Shown one piece after another: positions 20,371-29,713 of a stretch of DNA of 64,000 nucleotides. How positions within the stretch are numbered: the first letter of the stretch is position 1; every line of letters begins with the position of its first letter. A program made the translations under genes and the position numbers. The notes beneath the pieces are model-generated. The model worked only from the letters and a program-made list of their open reading frames with translations. It was not told the DNA's origin and did no database searches. Source of the DNA: Cinnamomum chago (Eukaryota; Streptophyta; Magnoliopsida; Laurales; Lauraceae); assembly GCA_038049695.1 (NCBI GenBank), contig CP142452.1:31546501-31610500 (forward strand), read 5' to 3'.

Positions 20371-23199
20371 AGTCTCCCAGTAAACGGAGCCCGTTTGCTT
20401 ATTTTGGGCGCCCGGACTTTCGTTTTCTATGTTTTAAGCTAACGTTCTAACTTAAACTTACGTTTCGACTGTACGTGCAATCCGGGATTTGGGATCTCGT
20501 GCCGTCAATTCCTGTAAGTCATGAATGACTAAGGGCCCGTGCCCGGCAATTTTCTAGGGCAATTGAGCCCGCTTTCTCATTTTGGGCGCTTGGAGGCTCG
20601 TTTTCAAGGTTTTAAGCTAACGTTCTAACCTAAACCTAGCTTCCAACTGTGCGGGCAATCCGGGATTCGGAATCTCATTCCGTCAGTTCCTGTGAGCCAT
20701 GAATGACTAGGGTCCCGTGCCCGTCAAGTTTCACGGTCAACAGATCCCGTTTGGTCATTTTGTGCCCCCGGAGGCTCGTTTTCTAGGTTTTAAGATAACG
20801 TTTTAACTTCAACCAACGTTCCAACTGTACGGGCAATCCGAGATTCGAATCTTGTTCCGTCAACTCCTGTAAGTCATTTATGACTAAGGGCCCGTGCCCG
20901 TCAAGTTTCGAGGGCAACGGAGCCCGTTTTCTCATTTTCGGCGCTCGTAGGCTCGTTTTATAGGGTTTAAGCTAACGTTTCAACTATACGGGCAATCCGG
21001 GATTTAGAATCTCGTTCTGTCAGTTCTTACAAGTCATGAATGAGTAGGGGCCCGTGGCTGTCAAGTATCACGGGCAACGGACCCCGTTTGCTGATTTTGT
21101 GCGCCCGGAGGTTCGTTTTCTAGGTTTTAAGCTAACGTTCTTACTTAAATCTACGTTCTAACTATACGGGCAATCCGGGACTCGTAATCTCGTTCCGTCA
21201 GTTCCTGTAAGTGATGAATGACTAGAGGCCCGTTTCGCCGAGTTTCAGGGGCAACGGAGCCCGTTTGCTCATTTTGGGCTAATGGAAGTTTGTTTTCTAG
21301 GTTTTAAGTTAACGATCTAACTTAAACCTACGTTTCATATGTACGGAAAATCCGGGATTCGGAGCCTCGTTCCGTCAGTTCTTGCAACTGATGAATGACT
21401 AGGTGTCCGTGCCCGTAAAGTTTCACGGGCGACGGAGCCAGTTAGCTCATTTTGGGCGCTTGGAAGCTTATTTTCTAGGTTTAAGCTAACGTTCTAACTT
21501 TTAAACCTACGTTTCAACTGTACGGACCATCCGGAATTTAGAATCTCGATCTGTCAGTTCCTAAAAGTCATGAATGACTACGGGCCCGTGCCCGTCAAAT
21601 TTCACGGGCAACGGACCCCGTTTGCTCATTAAGGGGCCCCGGAGGCTCGTTTTCTAGATTTAAAGCTAACGTTCAAACTTAAACCTACGTTTCAACCGTA
21701 CGGGAAATCCGGTAATCGAATTCTCGTTCTGTCAGTTCCTGCAAGTCGTGAATGACTAGGAGCCCGTGCCCGTCAAGTCTCCCATTAAACGGAGCCCGTT
21801 TGCTTATTTTGGGCGCCCGGACTTTCGTCTTCTAAGTTTTAAGCTAACGTTCTAACTTAAACTTACGTTTCGACTGTACGTGCAATCCGGGATTCGGGAT
21901 CTCGTGCCTTCAATTCCTGTAAGTCATGAATGACTAGGGGCCCGTGCCCGGCAAGTTTATAGGGCAATGGAGCCCGCTTTCTCATTTTGGGCGCTTGGAG
22001 GCTCGTTTTCAAGGTTTTAAGCTAACGTTCGAACCTAAACCTAGATTCCAACTGTGCGGGCAATCCAGGATTCGGAATCTCATTCCGTCAGTTCCTGTGA
22101 GCCATGAATGACTAGGGTCCCGTGCCCGTCAAGTTTCACGGTCAACAGATCCCGTTTGGTCATTTTGTGCCTCCGGAGGCTCGTTTTCTAGGTTTTAAGA
22201 TAACGTTTTAACTTCAACCAGCGTTCCAACTGTACGGGCAATCCGAGATTCGGAATCTTGTTCCGTCAACTCCTGTAAGTCATTTATGACTAGGGGCCCG
22301 TCCCCGTCAAGTTTCGAGGGCAACGGAGCTCGTTTTCTCATTTTGGGCGCTCGTAGGCTCGTTTTATAGGGTTTACGCTAATGTTCTAACCTAAACCTAC
22401 GTTTCAACTATACGGGCAATCCGGGATTTAGAATCTCGTTCTGCCAGTTCTTACAAGTCATGAATGAGTAGGGGCCCGTGGCTGTCAAGTGTCACGGGCA
22501 ACGGACCCCGTTTCCTGATTTTGTGCGCCCGGAGGTTCGTTTTTTAGGTTTTAAGCTAACGTTCTAACTTAAATCTACGTTCTAACTGTACGGGCAATCC
22601 GGGACTCGTAATCTCGTTCCGTCAGTTCCTGCAAGTCATGAATGACTAGATGCCCGTTTCGCCGAGTTTCAGGGGCAACGGAGCCCGTTTGCTCATTTTG
22701 GGCTCATGGAGGTTTGTTTTCTAGGTTTTAAGTTAACGATCTAACTTAAACCTACGTTTCATATGTACGGAAAATCCGGGATTCGGAACCTCGTTCCGTC
22801 AGTTCTTGCAAGTCATGAATGACTAGGTGTCCGTGCCCGTAAAGTTTCACGGGCGACGGAGCCAGTTAGCTCATTTTGGGCGCTTGGAGGCTTATTTTCT
22901 AGGTTTAAGCTAAGGTTCTAACTTTTAAACCTACGTTTCAACTGTACGGACCATCCGGAATTTAGAATCTCGATCTGTCAGTTCCTACAAGTCATGAATG
23001 ACTACGGACCCGTGCCCGTCAAATTTCACGGGCAACGGACCCCGTTTGCTCATTAAGGGGCCCCGGAGGCTCGTTTTCTAGATTTAAAGCTAACGTTCTA
23101 ACTTAAACCTACGTTTCAACCGTACGGGAAATCCGGTGATCGAATTCTCGTTCTGTCAGTTCCTGCAAGTCGTGAATGACTAGGAGCCCGTGCCCGTCA

Positions 23200-23377
23200 A
23201 GTCTCCCAGGCAACGGAGCCCGTTTGCTTATTTTGGGCGCCCGGACTTTCGTTTTCTATGTTTTAAGCTAACGTTCTAACTTAAACTTACGTTTCGACTG
23301 TACGTGCAATCCAGGATTCGGGATCTCGTGCCGTCAATTCCTGTAAGTCATGAATGACTTGGGGCCCGTGCCCAGCA
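23200..23377 (+). repeat. Monomer A opening the third block of U6
   Basis: Has the block III mark caggcaacgg. It ends directly before the LINE insertion site; its last bases and the next monomer's first bases form the left target-site copy. It has gacttgggg rather than gactagggg, and a private cccagc in place of cccggc that appears in both duplication copies. Confidence 0.85.
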
Positions 23378-23382
23378 AGTTT
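23368..23382 (+). repeat. Left target-site duplication of the LINE, 15 bp
   Basis: GTGCCCAGCAAGTTT, identical to 24404-24418. The usual satellite here reads gtgcccggcaagttt. The shared private A shows that both copies derive from one pre-insertion site. The final TTT merges with the poly-T of the element, so the exact edge is ambiguous by up to 3 bp. Confidence 0.93.
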
Positions 23383-23391
23383 TTTTTTTTT
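23380..23391 (-). other. Poly(A) tail of the LINE (T-run on the plus strand)
   Basis: Twelve consecutive T on the plus strand. The first three may belong to the target duplication. The run is uninterrupted, consistent with a recent insertion, and it fixes the element's orientation as minus. Confidence 0.92.
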
Positions 23392-23479
23392 AAGATTAAG
23401 TTAGTTCTTCATTAAATTCCAAAATTTACAGAAAAGGAGACAACCTCCCAAAGGGGCATACCCCTTACATTACAAAGAC
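23392..23479 (-). other. LINE 3' untranslated region, about 88 bp
   Basis: Lies between the ORF2 stop codon (TAA, complement of 23480-23482) and the poly(A) tail. It is AT-rich near the tail. It includes, on the minus strand, gtaatgtaaggggtatgccc close to the stop codon. No coding frame is seen. Confidence 0.8.
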
Positions 23480-24403
23480 TTAAATCATAGATATGCTTCC
23501 AACCCGGGCAAAAGTATAAAATAGACTTTGTATATCCCACTCAGTTATAGTAGTTGAGTTTCCCACATTTCTACTAATGAAATTACTGAACCGAATATTG
23601 TGAGGATGAAGCCAGGAGAAGTGCACCTGACGAAATCTGTTAAGGATTGACTTGATTTTCCTCGTCTGAAATCTGACATGCCAATCAGAAGTGGTTGGGT
23701 CGGCCAAGTTCATATTTAACCTTGAGTCTGCCTCCACAGTAAACTGGTCATCCTGGATTTGAAGGATCTGCCTAAAACTGCCAACACAAGACAAGTAATT
23801 GAGATTTGTTTCAATTTGTGCCCTTAGAGGTTTATGAGTATCTTTCCACAAAATGCCCACCACCAATTGACCATTATTTGATAGGGAAAGCCTCCATCCA
23901 GGATTCTGAGCAAGCAAAAGAGGGGGTGGTTGAAACTGATTTTGTGCAGGAAGATTCCACTGACTTGCAATATTCTCTGGAAGTTGAAGACCAAGATACA
24001 GGATTTTGCTGCACACTGTACGAAGAATCTGCTGAGTTACTATTGCACTTGTGCTAGTCTTCAGTCGGAATATTCGGCCATTTCTTTCAGCCCATATATG
24101 CCACATATAAGCATTCACAAGAAGTTTACCCAGAGTTTGAAGATCCCTGCTACCATGTTCTAATTGAGCGTTGACTGATTGCATCAGGTCAAGTGGGTGT
24201 TCATATTGAATAGGATTCAATCTCAGTTTAGACAGAATTAAAGACCATACAGATTGAGCAAAGGGGCAATGAAGCATCAAATGTACATCAGATTCCCAGG
24301 TAGCAGAACATAGCACACAAATAGAATCACATCGGACATGCCGTTGAAGAAGAAATTCTTTAGTTTTAAGTCGCCTTCTAACAAACATCCAAGCACAGAG
24401 ACA
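23480..24403 (-). CDS. C-terminal fragment of LINE ORF2: zf-RVT zinc knuckle plus RNase H-like tail (partial, 5' truncated)
   Basis: The frame is open from the insertion edge at 24403 to a TAA at 23480-23482, giving 307 codons. The first Met is at 24388, but the five codons before it (C-L-C-A-W) match the family, so this Met is internal to ORF2 and not a true start. Counting from that Met: RRRLKTKEFLLQRH (residues 4-17) and the CCHC knuckle C24-V-L-C27...H36-L-M-L-H-C41-P-F-A-Q-S-V-W are the zf-RVT domain found after the reverse transcriptase of plant LINEs and related pseudogenes. MWHIWAERNGRIF (95-107) is the usual W-x-E-R-N motif. About 164-277 resembles the plant LINE RNase H extension, with VEADS (218-222) and an alternating tail around W260-N274. 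The expected first Asp and the Glu of the active site are not evident, so that domain is probably inactive. The endonuclease and reverse transcriptase are absent. The product has no likely host role. Confidence 0.88.
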   Translation of the reverse strand, partial: CLCAWMFVRRRLKTKEFLLQRHVRCDSICVLCSATWESDVHLMLHCPFAQSVWSLILSKLRLNPIQYEHPLDLMQSVNAQLEHGSRDLQTLGKLLVNAYMWHIWAERNGRIFRLKTSTSAIVTQQILRTVCSKILYLGLQLPENIASQWNLPAQNQFQPPPLLLAQNPGWRLSLSNNGQLVVGILWKDTHKPLRAQIETNLNYLSCVGSFRQILQIQDDQFTVEADSRLNMNLADPTTSDWHVRFQTRKIKSILNRFRQVHFSWLHPHNIRFSNFISRNVGNSTTITEWDIQSLFYTFARVGSISMI

Positions 24404-24418
24404 GTGCCCAGCAAGTTT
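24404..24418 (+). repeat. Right target-site duplication of the LINE, 15 bp
   Basis: GTGCCCAGCAAGTTT, a perfect match to 23368-23382. Satellite monomer B resumes here with agtttctagggcaatgg from 24414. Confidence 0.93.
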
Positions 24419-25640
24419 CTAGGGCAATGGAGCCCGCTTTCTCATTTTGGGCGCTTGGACGCTCGTTTTTAAGGTTTTAAGCTAACGTTCTAACCTAAAC
24501 CTAGCTTCCAACTGTGCGGGCAATCCGGGATTCGGAATCTCATTCCGTCAGTTCCTGTGAGCCATGAATGACTAGGGTCCCGTGCCCGTCAAGTTTCACG
24601 GTCAACAGATCCCGTTTGGTCATTTTGTGCCCCCGGAGGCTCGTTTTCTAGGTATTAAGATAACGTTTTAACTTCAACCAACGTTCCAACTGTACGGGCA
24701 ATCCGAGATTCGAATCTTGTTCCGTCAACTCCTGTAAGTCATTTATGACTAGGGGCCCGTGCCCGTCAAGTTTCGAGGGCAACAGAGCCCGTTTTCTCAT
24801 TTTGGGCGCTCGTAGGCTCGTTTTATAGGGTTTAAGCCAACGTTTCAACTATACGGGCAATCCGGGATTTAGAATCTCGTTCTGTCAGTTCTTACAAGTC
24901 ATGAATGAGTAGGGGCCCGTGGCTGTCAAGTATCACGGGCAACGGACCCCGTTTGCTGATTTTGTGCGCCCGGAGGTTCGTTTTCTAGGTTTTAAGCTAA
25001 CGTTCTTACTTAAATCTACGTTCTAACTCTACGGGCAATCCGGGACTCGTAATCTCGTTCCGTCAGTTCCTGTAAGTGATGAATGACTAGAGGCCCGTTT
25101 CGCCGAGTTTCAGGGGCAACGGAGCCCGTTTGCTCATTTTGGGCTCATGGAGGTTTGTTTTCTAGGTTTTAAGTTAACGATCTAACTTAAACCTACGTTT
25201 CATATGTACGGAAAATCCGGGATTCGGAACCTCGTTCCGTCAGTTCTTGCAAGTGATGAATGACTAGGTGTCCGTGCCCTTAAAGTTTCACGGGCGACGG
25301 AGCCAGTTAGCTCATTTTGGGCGCTTGGAGGCTTATTTTCTAGGTTTAAGCTAACGTTCTAACTTTTAAACCTACGTTTCAACTGTACGGACCATCTGGA
25401 ATTTAGAATCTCGATCTGTCAGTTCCTACAAGTCATGAATGACTACGGACCCGTGCCCGTCAAATTTCACGGGCAACGGAGCCCGTTTGCTCATTAAGGG
25501 GCCCCGGAGGCTCGTTTTCTAGATTTAAAGCTAACGTTCTAACTTAAACCTACGTTTCAACCGTACGAGAAGTCCGGTAAACGAATTCTCGTTCTGTCAG
25601 TTCCTGCAAGTCGTGAATGACTAGGAGCCCGTGCCCGTCA
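24414..25640 (+). repeat. Remainder of the third block of U6: monomers B-H, with separate D and E
   Basis: Monomer starts are B 24414, C 24592, D 24769 (160 bp, short type), E 24929, F 25106, G 25284, H 25463. C (gattcgaatc), the short D and E (gttcttactt) carry block I states. F (ctcatggagg, caagtgatg), G (preceded by cccttaaag) and H (acgagaagtccggtaaacg) carry block III states. The block is therefore a I/III mosaic, with a switch between E and F. A 66-codon minus-strand frame at 24648-24848 is chance, within satellite. Confidence 0.88.
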
Positions 25641-28600
25641 AGTCTCCCAGTAAACGGAGCCCGTTTGCTTATTTTGGGCGCCCGGACTTTCGTTTTCTAT
25701 GTTTTAAGCTAACGTTCTAACTTAAACTTACGTTTCGACTGTACGTGCAATCCGGGATTTGGGATCTCGTGCCGTCAATTCCTGTAAGTCATGAATGACT
25801 AAGGGCCCGTGCCCGGCAATTTTCTAGGGCAATTGAGCCCGCTTTCTCATTTTGGGCGCTTGGAGACTCGTTTTCAAGGTTTTAAGCTAACGTTCTAACC
25901 TAAACCTAGCTTCCAACTGTGCGGGCAATCCGGGATTCGGAATCTCATTCCTTCAGTTCCTGTGAGCTATGAATGACTAGGGTCCCGTGCCCGTCAAGTT
26001 TCACGGTCAACAGATCCTGTTTGGTCATTTTGTGCCCCCGGAGGCTCGTTTTCTAGGTTTTAAGATAACGTTTTAACTTCAACCAACGTTCCAACTGTAC
26101 GGGCAATCCGAGATTCGAATCTTGTTCCGTCAACTCCTGTAAGTCATTTATGACTAAGGGCCCGTGCCCGTCAAGTTTCGAGGGCAACGGAGCCCGTTTT
26201 CTCATTTTCGGCGCTCGTAGGCTCGTTTTATAGGGTTTAAGCTAACGTTTCAACTATACGGGCAATCCGGGATTTAGAATCTCGTTCTGTCAGTTCTTAC
26301 AAGTCATGAATGAGTAGGGGCCCGTGGCTGTCAAGTATCACGGGCAACGGACCCCGTTTGCTGATTTTGTGCGCCCGGAGCTTCGTTTTCTAGGTTTTAA
26401 GCTAACGTTCTTACTTAAATCTACGTTCTAACTATACGGGCAATCCGGGACTCGTAATCTCGTTCCGTCAGTTCCTGTAAGTGATGAATGACTAGAGGCC
26501 CGTTTCGCCGAGTTTCAGGGGCAACGGAGCCCGTTTGCTCATTTTGGGCTAATGGAAGTTTGTTTTCTAGGTTTTAAGTTAACGATCTAACTTAAACCTA
26601 CGTTTCATATGTACGGAAAATCCGGGATTCGGAACCTCGTTCCGTCAGTTCTTGCAACTGATGAATGACTAGGTGTCCGTGCCCGTAAAGTTTCAAGGGC
26701 GACGGAGCCAGTTAGCTCATTTTGGGCGCTTGGAGGCTTATTTTCTAGGTTTAAGCTAACGTTCTAACTTTTAAACCTACGTTTCAACTGTACGGACCAT
26801 CCGGAATTTAGAATCTCGATCTGTCAGTTCCTAAAAGTCATGAATGACTACGGGCCCGTGCCCGTCAAATTTCACGGGCAACGGACCCCGTTTGCTCATT
26901 AAGGGGCCCCGGAGGCTCGTTTTCTAGATTTAAAGCTAACGTTCAAACTTAAACCTACGTTTCAACCGTACGGGAAATCCGGTAATCGAATTCTCGTTCT
27001 GTCAGTTCCTGCAAGTCGTGAATGACTAGGAGCCCGTGCCCGTCAAGTCTCCCATTAAACGGAGCCCGTTTGCTTATTTTGGGCGCCCGGACTTTCGTCT
27101 TCTAAGTTTTAAGCTAACGTTCTAACTTAAACTTACGTTTCGACTGTACGTGCAATCCGGGATTCGGGATCTCGTGCCTTCAATTCCTGTAAGTCATGAA
27201 TGACTAGGGGCCCGTGCCCGGCAAGTTTATAGGGCAATGGAGCCCACTTTCTCATTTTGGGCGCTTGGAGGCTCGTTTTCAAGGTTTTAAGCTAACGTTC
27301 GAACCTAAACCTAGCTTCCAACTGTGCGGGCAATCCCGGGTTTGGGATCTCATTCCGTCAGTTCCTGTGAGCCATGAATGACTAGGGTCCCGTGCCCGTC
27401 AAGTTTCACGGTCAACAGATCCCGTTTGGTCATTTTGTGCCCCCGGAGGCTCGTTTTATAGGTTTTAAGATAACGTTTTAACTTCAACCAACGTTCCAAC
27501 TGTACGGGCAATCCGAGATTCGGAATCTTGTTCCGTCAACTCCTGTAAGTCATTTATGACTTGGGGCCCGTGCCCGTCAAGTTTTATGGGCAACGGAGCC
27601 CGTTTTCTCATTTTGGCGCTCGTAGGCTCGTTTTATAGGGTTTAAGCTAATGTTCTAACCTAAACCTACGTTTCAACTATACGGGTAATCCGGGATTTAG
27701 AATCTCGTTCTGTCAGTTCTTACAAGTCATGAATGAGTAGGGGCCCGTGGCTGTCAAGTATCACGGGCAACGGACCCCGTTTGCTGATTTTGTGCGCCCG
27801 GAGGTTCGTTTTCTAGGTTTTAAGCTAACGTTCTAATTTAAATCTACGTTCTAACTATACGGGCAATCCGGGACTCGTAATCTCGTTCCGTCAGTTCCTG
27901 TAAGTGATGAATGACTAGAGGCCCGTTTCGCCGAGTTTCAGGGGCAACGGAGCCCATTTGCTCATTTTGGGCTCATGGAAGTTTGTTTTCTAGGTTTTAA
28001 GTTAACGATCTAACTTAAACCTACGTTTCATATGTACGGAAAATCCGGGATTCGGAACCTCGTTCCGTCAGTTCTTGCATGTGATGAATGACTAGGTGTC
28101 CGTGCCCGTAAAGTTTCACCGGCGACGGAGTCAGTTAGCTCATTTTGGGCGCTTGGAGGCGTATTTTCTAGGTTTAAGCTAACGTTCTAACTTTTAAACC
28201 TACGTTTCAACTGTACGGACCATCCGGAATTTAGAATCTCGATCTATCAGTTCCTACAAGTCATGAATGACTACGGACCCGTGCCCGTCAAATTTCACGG
28301 GCAACGGACCCCGTTTGCTCATTAAGGGGCCCCGGAGGCTCGTTTTCTAGATTTAAAGCTAACGTTCTAACTTAAACCTCAGTTTCAACCGTACGGGAAA
28401 TCCGGTAATCGAATTCTCGTTCTGTCAGTTCCTGCAAGTCGTGAATGACTAGGAGCCCGTGCCCGTCAAGTCTCCCAGGCAACGGAGCCCGTTTGCTTAT
28501 TTTGGGCGCCCGGACTTTCGTTTTCTATGTTTTAAGCTAACGTTCTAACTTAAACTTACGTTTCGACTGTACGTGCAATCCGGGATTCGGGATCTCGTGC

Positions 28601-29713
28601 CGTCAATTCCTGTAAGTCATGAATGACTAGGGGCCCGTGCCCGGCAAGTTTCTAGGGCAATGGAGCCCGCTTTCTCACTTTGGGCGCTTGGAGGCTCGTT
28701 TTCAAGGTTTTAAGCTAACGTTCTAACCTAAACCTAGCTTCCAACTGTGCGGGCAATCCGGGATTCGGAATCTCATTCCGTCAGTTCCTGTGAGCCATGA
28801 ATGACTAGGGTCCCGTGCCCGTCAAGTTTCACGGTCAACAGATCCCGTTTGGTCATTTTGTGCCCCCGGAGGCTCATTTTCTAGTTTTTAAGATAATGTT
28901 TTAACTTCAACCAACATTCCAACTGTACGGGCAATCCGAGATTCGGAATCTTTTTCGTCAACTCCTGTAAGTCATTTATGACTAGGGGCCCATGCCCGTC
29001 AAGTTTCGAGGGCAACGGAGCCTGTTTTCCCATTTTGGGCGCTCGTAGGCTCGTTTTATAGGGTTTAAGCTAATGTTCTAACTTAAATCTACGTTCTAAC
29101 TGTACGGGCAATCCGAGACTCGTAATCTCGTTCCGTCAGTTCCTGTAAGTCATGAATGACTAGAGGCCCGTTTCGCCGAGTTTCAGGGGCAACGGAGCCC
29201 GTTTGCTCATTTTGGGCTCATGGAGGTTTGTTTTCTAGGTTTTAAGTTAACGATCTAACTTAAACCTACGTTTCATATGTACGGAAAATCCGGGATTCGG
29301 AACCTCGTTCCGTCAGTTCTTGCAAGTGATGAATGACTAGGTGTCCGTGCCCTTAAAGTTTCACGGGCGACGGAGCCAGTTAGCTCATTTTGGGCGCTTG
29401 GAGGCTTATTTTCTAGGTTTAAGCTAACGTTCTAACTTTTAAACCTACGTTTCAACTATACGGACTATCTGGAATTTAGAATCTCGATCTGTCAGTTCCT
29501 ACAAGTCATTAATGACTACGGACCCGTGCCCGTCAAATTTCACGGGCAACGGAGCCCGTTTGCTCATTAAGGGGCCCCGGAGGCTCGTTTTCTAGATTTA
29601 AAGCTAACGTTCTAACTTAAACCTACGTTTCAACCGTACGAGAAGTCCGGTAAACGAATTCTCGTTCTGTCAGTTCCTGCAAGTCGTGAATGACTAGGAG
29701 CCCGTGCCCGTCA
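25641..29713 (+). repeat. HOR unit U7, 23 monomers, 4073 bp (beta sublineage)
   Basis: Block I 25641-27045, block IIb 27046-28468 (1423 bp), block III 28469-29713. Beta marks are tggagactcg, ccttcagttcctgtgagcta, gatcctgtttgg, cattttcggcg, cggagcttcg, tttcaagggcgacgg and ctacgggcccg in block I; cgtcttctaag, gcccactttc, atcccgggtttgggatc, gttttatggg, tttggcgctc (1 bp deleted), gcccatttgctc, caccggcgac and gatctatcag in block II; and caactatacggactatctgg in block III. Confidence 0.95.

Larger units (their letters stand above)
23383..24403 (-). mobile_element. 5'-truncated L1-type LINE (non-LTR retrotransposon), minus strand, 1021 bp
   Basis: A single insertion in the satellite, read right to left. 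At its left edge is a T-run, the poly(A) tail of the minus-strand copy. Next is a short 3' untranslated region, then the C-terminal part of ORF2. The 5' end is cut off within ORF2 at 24403, directly against the duplicated target. Flanking 15-bp perfect duplications, a poly(A) tail, 5' truncation and absence of terminal repeats are the standard hallmarks of target-primed reverse transcription. On the plus strand the target reads aagttt|ctagg, so three T residues could prime on the poly(A), as for L1 endonuclease sites. Because most of ORF2 is missing, the copy cannot move by itself. Perfect duplications and an open remaining frame suggest a fairly recent insertion. Confidence 0.95.
20371..25640 (+). 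repeat. HOR unit U6: aberrant, archaic variants, split by a LINE; 5270 bp
   Basis: Block I 20371-21775 (1405 bp), block II 21776-23199 (1424 bp), block III 23200-25640 (2441 bp, or 1405 bp after removing the 1036 bp of LINE plus one duplication). The third block therefore has eight monomers, not seven. Block II lacks most II-specific states from monomer C onward: D has gtttcgaggg, E gttctaactt, F ctcatggagg and caagtcatg, G gccag and ggcttatttt, H cctacgtttc. Many private changes occur, such as ctagattcc, gagctcg, tttacgcta, ctgccag, gctaagg and cggtgatcg. Confidence 0.92.

Noticed and set aside
23806..24163. Two plus-strand open frames (23806-24057 and 23930-24163)
   Set aside because: They lie antisense to the LINE ORF2 fragment, overlap each other in different frames, and show no recognisable domain. 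The minus-strand frame has clear zf-RVT motifs, so these are shadows.
24388..24388. Met at 24388 as the true start of a 302-residue gene
   Set aside because: The frame continues upstream to the insertion edge with family-like residues (C-L-C-A-W), so this Met is internal to a truncated ORF2. No promoter is expected in the flanking satellite.
23368..24418. LTR retrotransposon, solo LTR or DNA transposon
   Set aside because: There are no terminal direct or inverted repeats. The poly(A), 15-bp duplication, 5' truncation and ORF2 tail identify a LINE.
24648..24848. 66-codon minus-strand open frame
   Set aside because: It lies wholly in satellite monomers C and D of U6. It opens only through local substitutions in this unit, and has no counterpart in other units and no domain.
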